Assembly: GCA_024734555.1 (NCBI GenBank)
Contig: JANPWX010000359.1
Location: 1,635,042 to 1,699,041, forward strand
Reading direction: 5' to 3'
Origin: Trochalopteron elliotii
Taxonomy: Eukaryota; Chordata; Aves; Passeriformes; Leiothrichidae
DNA: 64,000 bases
Positions 37,574 through 52,000 of the stretch are shown here, piece by piece (positions within the stretch are counted from its first letter, which is position 1; the number at the start of each line of letters is the position of its first letter). The position numbers were made by a program, and so were the translations under genes. The notes beneath the pieces are model-generated. The model had not been told where the DNA came from. It worked only from the letters and a program-made list of their open reading frames with translations, and made no database searches.

Positions 37574-39916
37574 CTTTTTGGGGCTGAAACCCAGGAACAT
37601 AGGGTTTTGAGAAAAGGATGGTAACCGAGAGAGGTAAGATGAGCTCTGCCTCAGCCAGGCCCAATGCAATCCTTAACACTCTCCTTCAGGACCAAATTCT
37701 CAGCAGTAGCAAGTATAGGGCATTCAAGGTGATAAGCTGCCTATTCCTGATGCATACCAACATGTAAATGTAGCGTTCCTTCAAATGTTGGTAAGAATAG
37801 AGTTTTTGAGCAACCAGCTGTTATGAAAAGCTGGTGTCTATATATCTACTTACTAGCAGAAAAATTAAATAGGAGACTCATAAAAACCCTCAGGGACATT
37901 TGACAATATCCTTACCAGAACGATAGTACAGCACAGCCTTTTGAAGCATTGGTCGCCCTTTCCTTCAATAAGAAAATTGTATTTGAAAATAAATGGCCTC
38001 ACACAGATCTTAGTTTAGCAATTATTCACACTGCAGTAGAAACTGGAGCACCTAAAAGAGTTCAGGGGTCTGTTGTATTCACCACAGTATATGGAGATAA
38101 TACAAAGTTCAGAGAGCTTTCAACCTAACAAAAAAAGGAGTTGCACAAAAAGAAAAACAAGCATGAAAAATTTATCCAAGGTCCCACAATGGCTTGCAGG
38201 GAGGCAGGAGCAGAACAGCTGGCTGCCTGAGCATGGGTCCCCTCTGCCCAGCCTGGGGGCAGCAGGCAGGGGTGGACTCCCTGCCTATCCCACTGCCCAG
38301 CAGTGAAGGAGCAGTGTGAGCTGCACCAGGAAACAGAGCCCTAGGAGAGCAGAATGTTTCCAAGCATAAAGGATTCCAAGGCTAAAGGATTCCCAGGACT
38401 ATGCTCTGTAAGAAATAAGAGTACCTACAAACAAGACATATGGGAAGGTTTTCAGTGGCGAGGGCTGTATAGCACAGCAGTTTCTGTAACTGAACTTATT
38501 AAGTTTCTGAAAGCAGGTGCTTGAATTATGCCAGCCAGTTTGATAATTAATTAGCTTCTTTGTGTGTGTAAGGTAGAATAAAAGGAAGGTCTCTGAAGGC
38601 CTTGCGTAAGGTTTATATCACACCTGCAACACCAGGCTAGCAAGAGCAGCACAGCAGCTCTTTTCCTTAACCTGCCATCAGACATAAAAATCACATCTGA
38701 AAAATACCTACCCATGAGGATAAAGTTTGCCTCAGTCAAGTATTTTCAGGGGCAGGAAGGCAGACAGTGTGTTCCAGCAATATGCATCACATCTGCTGAC
38801 TCTGCACGCACAGCTGTGCAAGCTGCACTGCTGCTACAGTCAACCTTGCAACCACGGGCAGTCAAGTCCTTGAGAGGCATTTTACATCCTGTGCTTTCAC
38901 TTCTTCTACACCTCTTCCCTCAATCATTGTGCAAGCAGTCTTCCAACCCTAGGCCTATCTGATACCAGAAATAAACTGTAACTTGGGAAATGCTGTAATA
39001 AAAATTAAACAAACTGAGGAAAAAAAGGAAAAGATATGTTTGCTGTTGCCTCCCAGCATAGCTTTTGTATGACTTAATATCCACTGAGACACTCAACAAG
39101 GTAAGGAAAAAGCTGGCAGCTTTGGGAATGGGAATAGGCTTTCCCCACATCAGCAGCATTTAGGTCCTTTACAGTTATTTACAGCCAAACTTCTTGTTTA
39201 AAATTTGAAGAAATTTCATATTATTAACAGAGTTGGATAATTCAATTTTTAACTAATTTGTCAGGTGATGCTGAATAGGCTGATGTAGACATAAATTCTT
39301 GCATGGATGAAGATGTTAAAACTGGAACCTGCCTCTAAAAACATTGTTCTTTTTCTAGGAATAGGGAGTTTAGATATTTTGTTGTATGTTTGAAGAAAAG
39401 AAAAGCCTCCTCTGCATTCATATCCTTCAGCAATTAGGTTCAACTAACTTCAGATTTTCATATGCATATCAATTCAGACTTTTATTTTCCATTTAATTTA
39501 AACTCTCTACATGTGGTCAGTTGGTCCAAGGTTACCTTCTGCAATGCCCTGGTTAGAAGTCCAAAATAGACCCAGGTACAGGACCTTCCTCTTGTTTTTT
39601 TTCAGTGACCATTTGGTGATTAAATCTGCAAGCTGTCATCTCTCCAACATGTTTTTTGCCTACCACTGTTAGTGGCATTTGTTCCCCAACTATATGTAAG
39701 AAGTGAAAGTTTCCAACAGTGAAACAGTTCCCAGTTCTCTTTCTCTCTCACAAATAACAGCCTTGAACTTTCCAGACACTTCCAAGTCTAGCCTGGAGAG
39801 TTTATGACAAGTTCCTAATATTTCTAGGGTCCCTTGCCAGCTCTAAGCTCAGTTCTGCGGGGTGGAAGAACATTTAAGAGTTTTTTTCAGTTATAAATAC
39901 CAGTGGCAGAAATTAA

Positions 39917-39955
39917 TCTTTTTTTTTTTTTCTTTTTTCTTTTTTCTTTTTTCTT
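39917..39955. repeat. Poly-T and (CTTTTTT)3 tract
   Basis: A T run is followed by three tandem CTTTTTT heptamers, giving a 39-bp pure pyrimidine strand. Confidence 0.9.
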
Positions 39956-42900
39956 AACTACAGCTTTATTGTATTTCCTCAGCCAGGGTATGACTTTCAT
40001 ACAGCCTGAGCTTTCCTGAGTGAACTCTTAATTCTTAATATTGATGTGAGTCCATTCTCACTTTCTACTTTCCCACTGTTGCTTAATTTCAGCCAGAATG
40101 TAGTGACTTAGAAATAACCTTTTTCCTCTCCACAGGGAGAGGTCCTGAGCTTGTTTTGTTTTATCTTGTGTAAACTCTGTCATGTGAGCAACATTGGTAT
40201 AAAGTAAATGGCTTAATTGCAAGATAAAAGGAATTCATTGTTCTATTCAGTCAAATATTAAAACTGCTGATCCACACAGGGTGCAAATCTACTATTTTTA
40301 AATCAGTGCCAAATGAACGCTGGTTTCAATATTTATTGTATGTATGTTAAGTGGCTGTTACAGGCTTTATTTATGACAGAGGTGAAAGGTGGCCTGGAAC
40401 AATGTACTTTGCAAATAATGACTATGAAAAGGACATGCATTTCAGTTTGCTATTGTTCTTATTAATAAATAAATAAACCCTCAGAGCAGTGGAAAGCAGA
40501 TAAAGTAGCACATAATGATTCACTGCCAGCTGGAAAACATTTAACAAGGAAAACCTGTAAAACAACAACCAGAGACAGACTAACAGCAAGGGAGGGGAAA
40601 GACTCACCAATACACAGGAAGGGGATTACAAAAGCCTAGAAATGTGAGGTCCACCAGCAATCTGTGGCATTATCTTGAAGCTGGTATAGATACAGGAGCT
40701 GTTTGAAATAAATGAGGAACCTCAGGACATAAGATTTTAGTACTGAAATCTTCTCTTTTTAGCCTCAGTAACAAAAATCAGACAAAAATTCTGATGCCTT
40801 TGTTTTCAGCTAATGAGACTGTAACTACTCAGAAAGACTTTTTCCCACTTGGCACTGTTTTCTTTGGACCTTGGGTCCTTGTTTTATTTTTCCACACAGG
40901 TTCTTAGTTTACATTCCACTTTGTAAGCTTATGTTTTCATAAAATCATTTCTGTGGGTTTCGTATTTTTTCTCTACATGCTTGGTTATTCTGTTTTTGCA
41001 CCTTCAGGGCATATTTCCCTTCCATGCTGGTTGTTACCCATAAGAAAGAATTTTTTTTTGATTGTATATTCTCCAGCTAATCAAAGATGGAACATCCCTA
41101 TCCATCAGCAGGCTTTACAGTTTCCACATGAAAGCTAACATAGTCTTAGATAATCAGAAAAATTTATATCTTCATTCCACTTTCTTTTTACTCTTTAGGG
41201 TGCAAGGCTGAACTACCATCGGCAATGATGTGACTCAACAGCAACCATATGCAACTCTCAAAACCACCAGAATTAGATGTCCACTCAAACTAGTGGGCCA
41301 AAAGCTGTAGACCAATAACTTAAATACACACACAGCAATGTATTTTATGTACTCATAAAGGATAAACGTCAGTCAAACATATTTGCTACATTGAGAATTT
41401 TCAGGTGAAACAAATTTAACTGGAAAATTTAGAATCACAAAGCCTGAGATGCTTTCTAAAAATATCTAAGTTGCCACTGATGTTTAACAAAATCAAGACA
41501 GGTCCCAGATAATTAGCCTGATAGTCTTTGGGCTTTCCAAATCTGCTTTTCCAGGGTAGCCCCTGCTATAGACAACACCAGAGGTTTTCACCTGTGTGAT
41601 ACCAAACTGGGTGCACCTGAAATTTAGATCATGTATACTAAGGAACCCTAAACCCTAATTTCTAATCTCAAGGACTTTGAGAACTCAGCTTTGAAGTTTT
41701 GGAAGCTACATCAGATATGCATTAGTAAATAATTCAGTTTCAAATAAGTACATAAGAAACGATTTTTAAAAGCTTTTAAAAAAATCTCCTGTTTTCTTCA
41801 GATGTAGATAAAACACCAGCTGCTGATATTTCTCATTGAGCAGAAATTCCAGCTTTGGACCACCACATCTCAGATATCTTGCTAAGGTGTACTTCGTTGA
41901 TGCTGCCTCAATAAATAAGTATCTTTCTTTGTTATCCCCATTCTACCCAAACATTTCAGAGAATTATTTTGAGCTGTTATTTTTCCATTAGTATCTACTA
42001 TAGAATACTGAAGAGCCCCTACCATCCTTGTTTGATCTATTGTGAAGAGATCATTTTCTTTCTGTCGGTGCTTTCAGCTGGCCGGGTGTGTGAAGGTCAA
42101 GGACAGATGTGTCCTCTCTGCAAGCAGAGCCAGTCTGCAAACCACAAATACCACTTTCCTATTACCCTCTGGTCCAAGCAGGAGCATGCATTTCTCATCT
42201 ATTACAGGAATCAGAAGCAGCTCGCTCTCTAAGCAACAACTTTTTGAGGACACCTGAAAAGTTACATTAACCCATTGTCTAGGGAAGGACAATTTTATAG
42301 CCCTTAGATCCAAAGAGAATACTTCACTCAGGTGGCTGCCAATTAAGCTTTATAATATGTAATCAATCTCTCTCTTCTCTACATATACAATCAGCATGTT
42401 GCCAGAAAATGCTTTTTCACCTGATTCTCTAAAACTGTTTTTAGATAAATTTCTAATACTTTATGTGTTATTAACGATTTCCCTTCCTTTTATAATTCCT
42501 TGCCTTTCACTTCTAAAGTGTTGTGCTGTAGGGATGGGAACACAAATTTCTAACCTGCAGGTAGTTTTCTGTTTGCTTATACAATACTTTTGTCATCAGG
42601 TGCAGCTCCCTGAGAAGCCTGAACTGTCACAGGAGAGTATTTGATCAGCTAAGGAAAGAATCAGATCCCACCCCAGCCAGACCCATACAACTACATAAAA
42701 AACTTCACCTCTCTCACCTCTGTCACTGAACTCTCTAAGGAAACACTAAGCATCACATGGAGAAAACTTGAATAGCTAATAAATGCCACTGTCTCACTGT
42801 CTGAGGTACACTCCACTTCAGGTAAAATTACTAAGTTACAGTTTCCAGCAAGAGAAACAGAACTTTAAAGACTCCAGTGCTATATCAAGCATATAGCTGT

Positions 42901-43730
42901 GCTGTTAAGACAAGTTTCTTTCTGTTTCAACCATTTCTTTCCACTCATTTTAAAATCAAGAGCAGGAAGCCTGAAAACAGAACACTGCACGTCTACTTAA
43001 AAGTCAACAATTTTCAAACTTCCAGTTCAGCAAAAATTTCAAAACTAGCTTTTTTTTGTTGAAAGTGAGATAGTCCCCAATCCAGCGTTTACATTATCAG
43101 TGAACTAAAAACATGTTTTTTTGGGTTTTTTTTGTCTTCTATGTACTTCTGCAGCTGATGATAACTAAAATACATTTAAATTACAAATAATGCAGGGTTA
43201 GACTAAAATCTGTGTCTGAAAAGTCAAGCCAACCTAGGAAAACAAGAAGAAAAAATTCAATGCAAAATCAAAACAGGCAGCCCATCTGAAGCTGAAATTT
43301 CTTCCTACTTTCTTATTCTTCCTACCTGACTTCCATCATCTTCATTTCACTTCACATTCCATTTCACAAGAAGGAAACAAACAGCTTCCAAATTAAGCTT
43401 CCTTAAGGAAACCCATTAACAACTGGATCAGATTCTATCAAGTTAACTCATACTCAATGGCTCCTTTGCCCACACAGCAAGTCTTGTCATTCAGATCTAA
43501 GTACTCCAGTGTCCAGGATGTAAAGGACCCAAGTATTCTTTGGCTGCCATTGTAATTTGATTCCTACAAAAAATATTTTTAATGAATTGTGATAATCCTT
43601 CAGAGCAAAGTCACAGCAGTAGGTAAGAAGCACCAGCAATAAACCTCCAGGGAGGGAGGCATGTCTACTGCAAAGAGGAAGGGAACAAAGAAAACCACAT
43701 GAGAAGCAATAATAAAAAACTGGGAGGAGG

Positions 43731-43767
43731 GTGTGTTTGTTTGTGTGTGTATTTGTATGTGTGTTTT
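43731..43767. repeat. TG-rich imperfect microsatellite
   Basis: An interrupted run of TG and TTTG units on the + strand, interspersed with TATG. Confidence 0.75.
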
Positions 43768-45814
43768 AAATAATAATGGCAGTGTACCTGGTAATTGCAG
43801 GAAATGGCAAGAAGCAGGCAAAAATCGCAAAATAGGAATGGACAGAATGGCCACAGCAAAATATTTTGCTGGGGAAATTACAAAAGGTTTTGACAGTTGA
43901 AAATTCTCCGGGATTTGTGACAGCTCACAGCAGTGCCTTGTGACAGCAAGGCACATATACATAGTGCATACTCTGTGACAATGCATAGTCTGTGACAATC
44001 CACACCACCAAAAATCTTCCTTTTTAATAAAGAAGATACATAAACTGCCAAAGCAGCAACAGCACAGCCAGGAAAAGCAACTTGCCAGTGAGAGATACCC
44101 AGCAGTCTGGCAAGGAGAGCAGAAGCAGGCATGAGCTCTCTGAATTCACAGGACAGATCCCTTCCAAACAGCCATCTCCCAAACATTGCTAAACACTCCA
44201 CATGCCAGCTTATACTCAACCCATCTAGGTACCAGTGCACATCCTGCATTTGTTTAGCAACAGGCTGGCCACCAACACCAAGAGTCCAGTCCCCTGACAG
44301 CTTGCACAAGCCATTCAAATGTTCATAAATTACCTGATCCATATGAAAATTGTACCAGTCTCCATCCCCAAGTTTCTGGTGACACTCAAGGTGAAAACTG
44401 TGGCCTCGTTATCTTACTCAATTACAGTAGGAAATGGATGCAGCATCTTTCTACTGCTCTCCAGGCAATTTGCAGATTTCCTGAATGCAATCTGAAATGC
44501 TAGTAACACCCAATTCTTGTCACACAGAAAGCAGCACGTAAAATTAAAAAAAGGCAAAACCAGTCAAAATACAAAAGTTTGTGCCTAGAAGGACAAAAAT
44601 GTTGTGAGTGTCTCTGTCAATATATGGAAGAAATTTTAGAGACCTACAGAGTGATAAGAAAACCTGAAATAAAATAAGGATATTTAACAAGTTCGAATAT
44701 ATCTAGATATTCATTTTTTTTTAATACCACAAAATTCATAAAATAACAGCACCCTGTCTCACAAGGTAGATGGTTCTGATATATGTAGATCAAAAGTATA
44801 TGCAGAAACTTACATGAGTACATGTGATATGACATTTGTAGTGTAACTTCAAACTCTTTTGGGGGTTTGTAAATGAAGACCAAGTTAATTAAAGTTGTAA
44901 AGCCATCACTGACAATTGTTTTTCAGCCTGACATGAGCACAGTGTTAAATTCAGGTCACAATTTACAACCTTTCTTTAACACTGCAGAAGACAATTTGCA
45001 CACATATCATAGCTTAGGATAAGAGTTAATTCTCTTCCTAAGAAGTTTCCTGCCTGTGCTCCTCTCCTGGCTGATGTTGTGAGCATCATGCCCTCTTCAC
45101 AGCCTCCAGACAGTTGATCCCTGAAGGCTATCATGCACTGCATTACTGGAGTCATTTGCAATCTGAACCACATCCACACAGCTTTTATTTATACAACTGA
45201 ACTTTCATTTTCACAATAAACTTTTGCTTCTTTTGTACTAGAGGAATAGTGCTGAGGTTCAAAGAAGTCAGACGTTTCTGTCTTGTCCCTTGAGAGTCAC
45301 ATAAACGTCAACAAATGAACAAAAATAATAACCATCTTCTCTATGACTTTTCCTCCCTTTAGTATCCTTTCTCTTGCTACACCCTTACTACAGTTTTATT
45401 TTATAGCTATATTTCTTTCACGTTTCCTTTCTTTCTTCCCCCACATTTTTTAAGCCAAAATGCTGTCTAATATTTACTTGAATAGTAGATGTTACCAAGA
45501 GGAATAATTCATGTCCAAAGCCACTTTTAACTCACTCATGCATCACTAGCAAATGATTTGCAATAGTGGTTTGTAATAATACTGTGTACTGAAGCATTTT
45601 TGAGTGGTTTTCAAAAGGAACACATCTATTTATCATCTCTCACTTTCATAGAAAATCCTGGATAAGAAAATCCTCATTTGAGTGTCAGGCACTTCTCTTA
45701 AGCTCTCTGAAGAACAAAGCAATTACTGCACATTGCCTCTGACAATTTTACTTATCTTTAATCGGCTCATGAAAATCTATTCCAATTATCAAGAGAAACA
45801 CCACATAAAATCAC

Positions 45815-46037
45815 TCATGAACCATAAAGGTACAGTAGAAGGAGTACCAAGGCTTTTTCTGCACAGAAAGAGCAACTGGGCTTTGGAATGGGCTGCTTAG
45901 GGAGGTGGTGGAGTCACTGTGTTTGGAAGTGTTTAGAGAAAGATTGGATGTGTCACTGTCAGTTGACAGGGTAGTGTTTGGTCATTTGGATTTGATGATC
46001 TCAAAGGTCTTTTCCAACCTAGCTGATTCTGTGATAA
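45815..46037 (+). mobile_element. CR1 LINE 3' fragment, sense orientation
   Basis: The + strand reads in CR1 sense. AAAGAGCAACTGGGCTTTGG is followed by AATGGGCTGC, AGGGAGGTGGTGGAGTCACT, a GTTGACAGGGTAGTGTTTGG block and TTTGATGATCTCAAAGGTCT, then the 3' end CAACCTAGCTGATTCTGTGA. The 5' edge is uncertain by tens of bases. An 18-A run at 46079-46096 lies about 40 bp after the end and is probably separate. Confidence 0.92.
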
Positions 46038-49000
46038 GAAGGAACATCCAGAAAACATACTCAGGATAGCATGTGGATAAAAAAAAAAAAAAAAAAGCCT
46101 AGAAATTGAGTTGTGATGTCCTCTTGCCCTTTTGCCTCATTATGAAATTATTCAGAGAAATGCAGATACAGAGAAAACTGAACCAGGTAAATAACCTGGG
46201 CCTGCATACATAAAGAAATTTTTTTATGGTGACACCTGAGACATAGAAATCAGTTGGCTGAACCCGGTATTCAGATACAGCAAACAAAAAAATGCTTCTA
46301 AGAGCCAGGGGCAGGCTTGATTGCAGGTCATGAAGCTGTTTGCATTGTTTGATACCTTTTGAAAAGACTGAGGCTTTCATTTGTTCTGAAAAGTAAATGC
46401 ATTTGGCCTTCATATTAAGGTGAACTCTGCTAGTGGAGCTAGCAGTGGAGCTTACTGTAGCAGGCTGGAATGCAGAGTGGGATCAAAGGAACACCAAACC
46501 AGGCTTCTTGGCCACCTTGAACACAGGACTTCTAAATATCTGGAAATTGCCAAAAAATCTTCTTCCCCATTCTGAGAACAGTCAATATGACCATACCCAT
46601 TCATAAATGTGCCATGTGCAATGCTACATTCAAAATAAAGTTTAGGATGCTAGTCATGGAAGTGAATCAAAACATTTGTTGCCTTTTGAGTTCTGTGCCA
46701 AACTCGCTTTCCCTGGAAACTCTCTCATCTTTAATAAGGAGTGAAGATATGAAGAAATGTTGAAGTCAATTTCCTTAAAAACTTCAGGATTATTTTTCCT
46801 TCCATGGGAAATACAGACTTTGTATCCATTCTCTTTTTCACAAATTCCTACATTTCCCTCCATATACATTTTCTTTCCCCTTTACATCATTCTCCTAGAA
46901 ACCCATCCACCCATGTGCACGCCACATGCCAAATTATTTCTGTCATCACATTACACAAATGACTGTTACAAGAGAAAAGAGAAAAAAGCCAGAAAACCAT
47001 GAAGACACCCATCTCCTCCTAGCACCCTTATTATCTCTGTTGTACTCCATGCTTTCATATTGCAGGGACATGATTTAACATTTCCCCTGTCCCATGACCC
47101 TGTGTGCAATGTCATGTACCACAGCACACATGCAGTTGTAGGTTGTCTCTGTCATGAAGAAAACGGCAAGCAGACAAAAGGAGGACAAGACAGGAAAGGT
47201 GAAAAGCACTGCCTAGGAGAGTAGTGGAGGTCCAGCCCCTACCACCTCACTGCCATTTCCACTCAACTATTTCTACGTGTGCCAAGCCAAGTCTTGGATC
47301 ATTACACTATTAAAATCAATTTGTGCTGCTTCTAGATATTTTTACATAATTGTTGAAGAGCTGCTTACCAATGAAATGTTTTATAGCTGCAAGATATGCC
47401 AAACATTCAGAAGAGGCATGCGTTTCAGCAGAGGCAATTAGAGAAGACTCTGACTTTTGCATGACAATTTCTTACTGGATGTAATTGTGGTTTGAAAACA
47501 CCAGCCTTCATACTGCATAACTACCTTTTTCTTAATAATCTTTATAGTACAAATATATCTCTTTGAGCTGTATTAGTGCAATCAGCTGAGTTACAGTACT
47601 TGAGCACATTATACTTTCTTAAAGCTTCTAACGATTGACTGTCAGAGTAGTTAGATAAGATTCTTCTATGCACTTGCAGACTACATATAGCAGATACTTA
47701 GATCTGAATAATTTAAGGGCAACAAATGCAGAATTATTTGCATTAACATTTTACACACTGCATTTAAGCCTAACCTAAGAAAGTTACCTTGAAAGGGATT
47801 AGATACTCTGAGTGGAATACCGTGTCTCTTTCTATGCTTGACATCATTTACAATAAAGCGATTACTGTCTTAAAACAGATGTGTTTATTTACCTTCTGTA
47901 TTCAAGTATTTCTTGTGACTTACTGTAGAAAACATGTTTTAAAAAGCATAGCTGGTCTCCTTTCAATGAATGTAATCAGATTAAATGCAATGGAAAATTT
48001 CCTAATAGGATAGATTGAAAAAAAACACATTCTTAAAATCCACAGTAGTCTTATGGTGTTCAGGTGTTATTTTTAACTACAGCAGTATTGTCAAGAGGTG
48101 CCATATGGCATTTGTATGTAATACATCACCCCACTACGTTGTGACCTTCTGATAGGAGACAAAAAATGTGCCAACTTTGGAACTCCCCACAGTGATGGCC
48201 TGTCTTCCTCATCTGCGACCAGCACCAGTGCTGTCCAAGAGGCTGCACGAGGGTTCCTTGCTCTCATCTCCCTTCAAGTAACTCTTCTTTTTCAACAAGT
48301 GAACAATTAAGCCAAGAATCCCTCTGTTCCCCCCGTCCTTATTATACCATGAACTTTAATATTTACTTGCTGACCTGGACTTACTAAAAAGATTATCCCA
48401 GGACTGGTTGGAGTGTTTTATTTTGGTTGAAGTAGGTGAAGCCTTCAGTCAGAGTTCTTGATGAGGCAAAAGACTGATCTCCTGACACTCTCCACTTGCT
48501 GTTAAAGACAGATAAAAAGCCAGCCTCACACAATAATATTTCTTCTTTATGTGCACCCATTTAAACCAGAAGTAAATGGGTATGTTTTGTTCTGATCTGG
48601 TCTCATGGCACTATTCTCACCACTCAGACTAGCAGTCAACTCCAACTGCAGAGAACACATTAAGTTCAGAATCTACCCTAAGGGAGAGAAAACCAACACA
48701 CAGTGGCTGGTTGAGGATGCTACCATATAAAAGACCACAATCCACAGATACTAGGAATATTTGAAGGCCAAATGTGGAGAAAAACTGAAAAGAATTAAGA
48801 ACTTAACTAGAAGACAAGCTAAAAATACCTGCACAATGTCAGTCCCACACAATGAGCTGCTGAATCAGTCTTCTACCAATGACTCCATATCATTGTTTCA
48901 ATCTATGCATCATGATCCAAACTTTTAATTTACAAGCAGATAATTTTACAAAGAATGTAAATCATGCCTTCATTTACATTTATTATAGACTGTTAGCAAT

Positions 49001-52000
49001 TATTTTATCCAAAATTTAATTTGATACACTTTTAGCTATATGTATTTTATCTGTATAAACCATACTTCTAACACAAGCTCATATTTGTAACAAGTATATT
49101 TTTTTAGAAAAACAGGTTATATATTTTTAAAAAGGTATAAAAATACCTTATTTAAAAAAAATACACTGAGAACTGTCTTCAAGAAATTTAAGAGGATTTT
49201 TATTCTCTCATTCAGTTTTCAAGTTTAAGGAAAACCAGCTAAAAGGTACAACTCTAAATTACATGAGTGTTCTTCCACTCACCTGCAGACAAATATTAGA
49301 TTGCAGACTTAGATTTTTTTAATTGACAAAAACATGATGTCATAAGAAAGGACATTGCATGAGCCTACAGCAGCTCCAAACAAAAAGGCAAAGTGCTGCT
49401 GAAACAAATAAACACCTGAACTCCACCTTGCTACTTAGTTCTACCATGTCAAGATCCAAGCCACACAAACCAGAAAACTGACAACACCCTTCCTTGCAGT
49501 ATTTGTTGTTGTTATTATTCTAAGAGCTATTAATACTAATTAATTAGGTAGATGCAGGTCTTTGAAGGCATGGGTGGTGCCTTTGTCAACTTTGGATATG
49601 CATTACGCTTCCCTACACATCCCTTCCTTTTGCCTCCTTAATGTTCCTCTGTACTGCTGACATTAGTGTCAGCTTCCTTGTATCTTCCTCCTTCCCTTCA
49701 GTCCTTCTGTCAGGCTGATCAGCAACAGCTTCTCTTTGGCATCCACAGCCTTTCATTGCCAAGCACAACAGCTGTTTGTTTTTTCAGAGTTGCAAGCTTA
49801 GTTTGTTTTCCACAAGCAATTTGCTTTCACATTTTAAATGCTTGAGCCACTTTAATAATGGTGAGTGATAACCTGACAAACTTTTTCCCACTGAAGAGAG
49901 TACACATGTTAGACTTGCCAAAACAGAGCAATGTTTCTTCAACTTCGATACCAATTTGCTTTACTCCTCAGATTATGAAAGCAGTTCCAGTTGCTAAGTA
50001 CTGGACCATGAAGAAAACCCACAAGAACGTGAAAGGTCCATGTATTATTCAAGTTGCTCTGAGACAGACTTGTGGTGAACAGACCTTGTCTCATCTAACA
50101 CAAACCACAAGATGATGAACAGTTAGTAACCACCCAGCCGGTGATCTATAAGTATAGAGCCCTTAAAGTGGTAAAAAAGTTCAATAAAAAGTTACTCTCC
50201 TATCAGTCATCCCTTTTGTTAGCAAAATGAGGGTTTTTTAAAGAGGTAAGTTCTTTACAAATTCTCCTATTTCTTTTTAAAACCCTACCATAAGTACTTT
50301 CTACAGATTTTATATTATATACAAATGAGAAGTTCCCTTCTTGCACTGAGAAGTGATGTACGGCTGTGCAAGAAGAGCTGAAACAGCATGTGCTTGGCTC
50401 TACGGTTTTGATTTATTACATTAAGTTGTGAGAAAACAAAGGTTACCTCAAAATACCGTAGCACATATGTTCATAGATTTATTTTTAGACTTGCATAGAT
50501 TTCATCTAAGAAAACAGGTTGGCTTATGCTGTGCTGTGTGTACACAATACCCTGTGGGCCTGAACGTACCTGAATAGTCTATAAGCAGTGTGATTTCATT
50601 AAAAAATTAAGTGATACAACAAGGAAAGATTCATATTTACTGCTCTATTGCCAGCACCTGCCAACAACTCTTCAATATTCTGGCAAGCATCAAGATGGCA
50701 TTGATGCTGTTATTTTTAATTAAACTTAAATTTATGTGTGCCATGTTTGGGGAAGATGATTTTTACTTTTTAGCATCAACTGTTTGTGCTTTTGAAATCA
50801 AAATATTCCAATTTAATTTTGTTTTTTTTCTTTCATTATAGACTGCAAATATCTAGTAAACATTCATTTTTCTTCTACTGAAGAATTTTATTGTGGAAGG
50901 AAATGACAGATTAAACAGCTTTTCTACTAGCAAATTACTCAAGGGTTGAAATAGTGGGAATATCATTACTAAAAAAGTTCCATTCAATCATTTGGTAATA
51001 GGATCCAACCTCATTTTCATTCACTGATCTAATAAAAATTTGTGTCAGTGGTACCAAAATTTTCAAAGCCTTGTTTGTGTTTCAAACAAAATGTATTTTT
51101 TAACTTAAGATAATACTCTAAAACAAGCTCTGCACTTTTCCAGAACAAGGTTGGGAAGCCATGTTCCTACGGCTTTCTCAGATTGGAAAGCTTTGTATCA
51201 TAACAGAATAAAACTTTTATTATGTAAAGCAGAGGCAATGCACATAATAGTTAAACAGATTCAAACATGTACAACTATAAGCTTTCCAGAAAAATAACTT
51301 CACATATGATCAACAGAGTCTGTTGTGTATTTGTGTTCTTAATAAGTTCTCTTTATCCTGGACTTGTTCTAGTGCAGACTTTTGCAGTTTCCCCTGCATT
51401 TGTTCTGCGAAAGAAATTAAACCCAGAAGAACTCACTCTCTGCTGCTTGCTCAATGATTCAAGTTCAAAACCTCTACAGAATACACTGGGAGTAATAGAG
51501 ACTGAGAGAACTTATAGAGAGCAAATATTGTGCCATGATGCATACTCATGAGGGCACACATGCAACTAAAATCTTAGCCTTTTCCAATTTTCACTGCCTA
51601 ATTTGTCAACTTAAATTGCACACCATTATATTATAGTGAAGTTAAGGGTTTTTTCTAAAACTTGATCATAAAAACAGCTTCTTTTTACCAACACTGGTAC
51701 TTTTCAGGATTTGTCAGCTGTCTGTCCTTTCACCTTTTTTTTTGCCAGCACTGGCTGCTGTTCTAGCTAAATTAAACGAGGAACTAAGTTTAAATCCCTA
51801 GTTTTGTAAATTCAGTTTCCTGAGAACACAGCTGTGTGCCTCAGTGAAGTGCCCCATTCAAAGATATGAAGCTGGTGTTTAGCCTGCCTCTAGCCATATT
51901 TACCCAGTTAGCCTTGGAAAAGACAAAGCAACTTTGCTGCAGGCTGCACAGAGAAGTGTAGGAGCTCTGGGCTGTGTGTTTCTTGCAGGGGATCTCCGCC

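Larger units (their letters stand above)
37574..45814. other. Intergenic, no gene recognised
   Basis: AT-rich DNA with GC-richer patches at about 38170-38345 and 44000-44350. It also holds a pyrimidine repeat at about 39917-39955 and a TG-rich tract at about 43731-43767. A minus-strand 154-codon frame at 43878-44342 is not recognisable as a gene and may be an old LTR. Confidence 0.6.

Noticed and set aside
46079..46096. Poly-A run as a tail of a processed pseudogene
   Set aside because: The upstream sequence is a CR1 3' end plus about 40 bp of unrelated DNA. No gene-derived sequence precedes the run.
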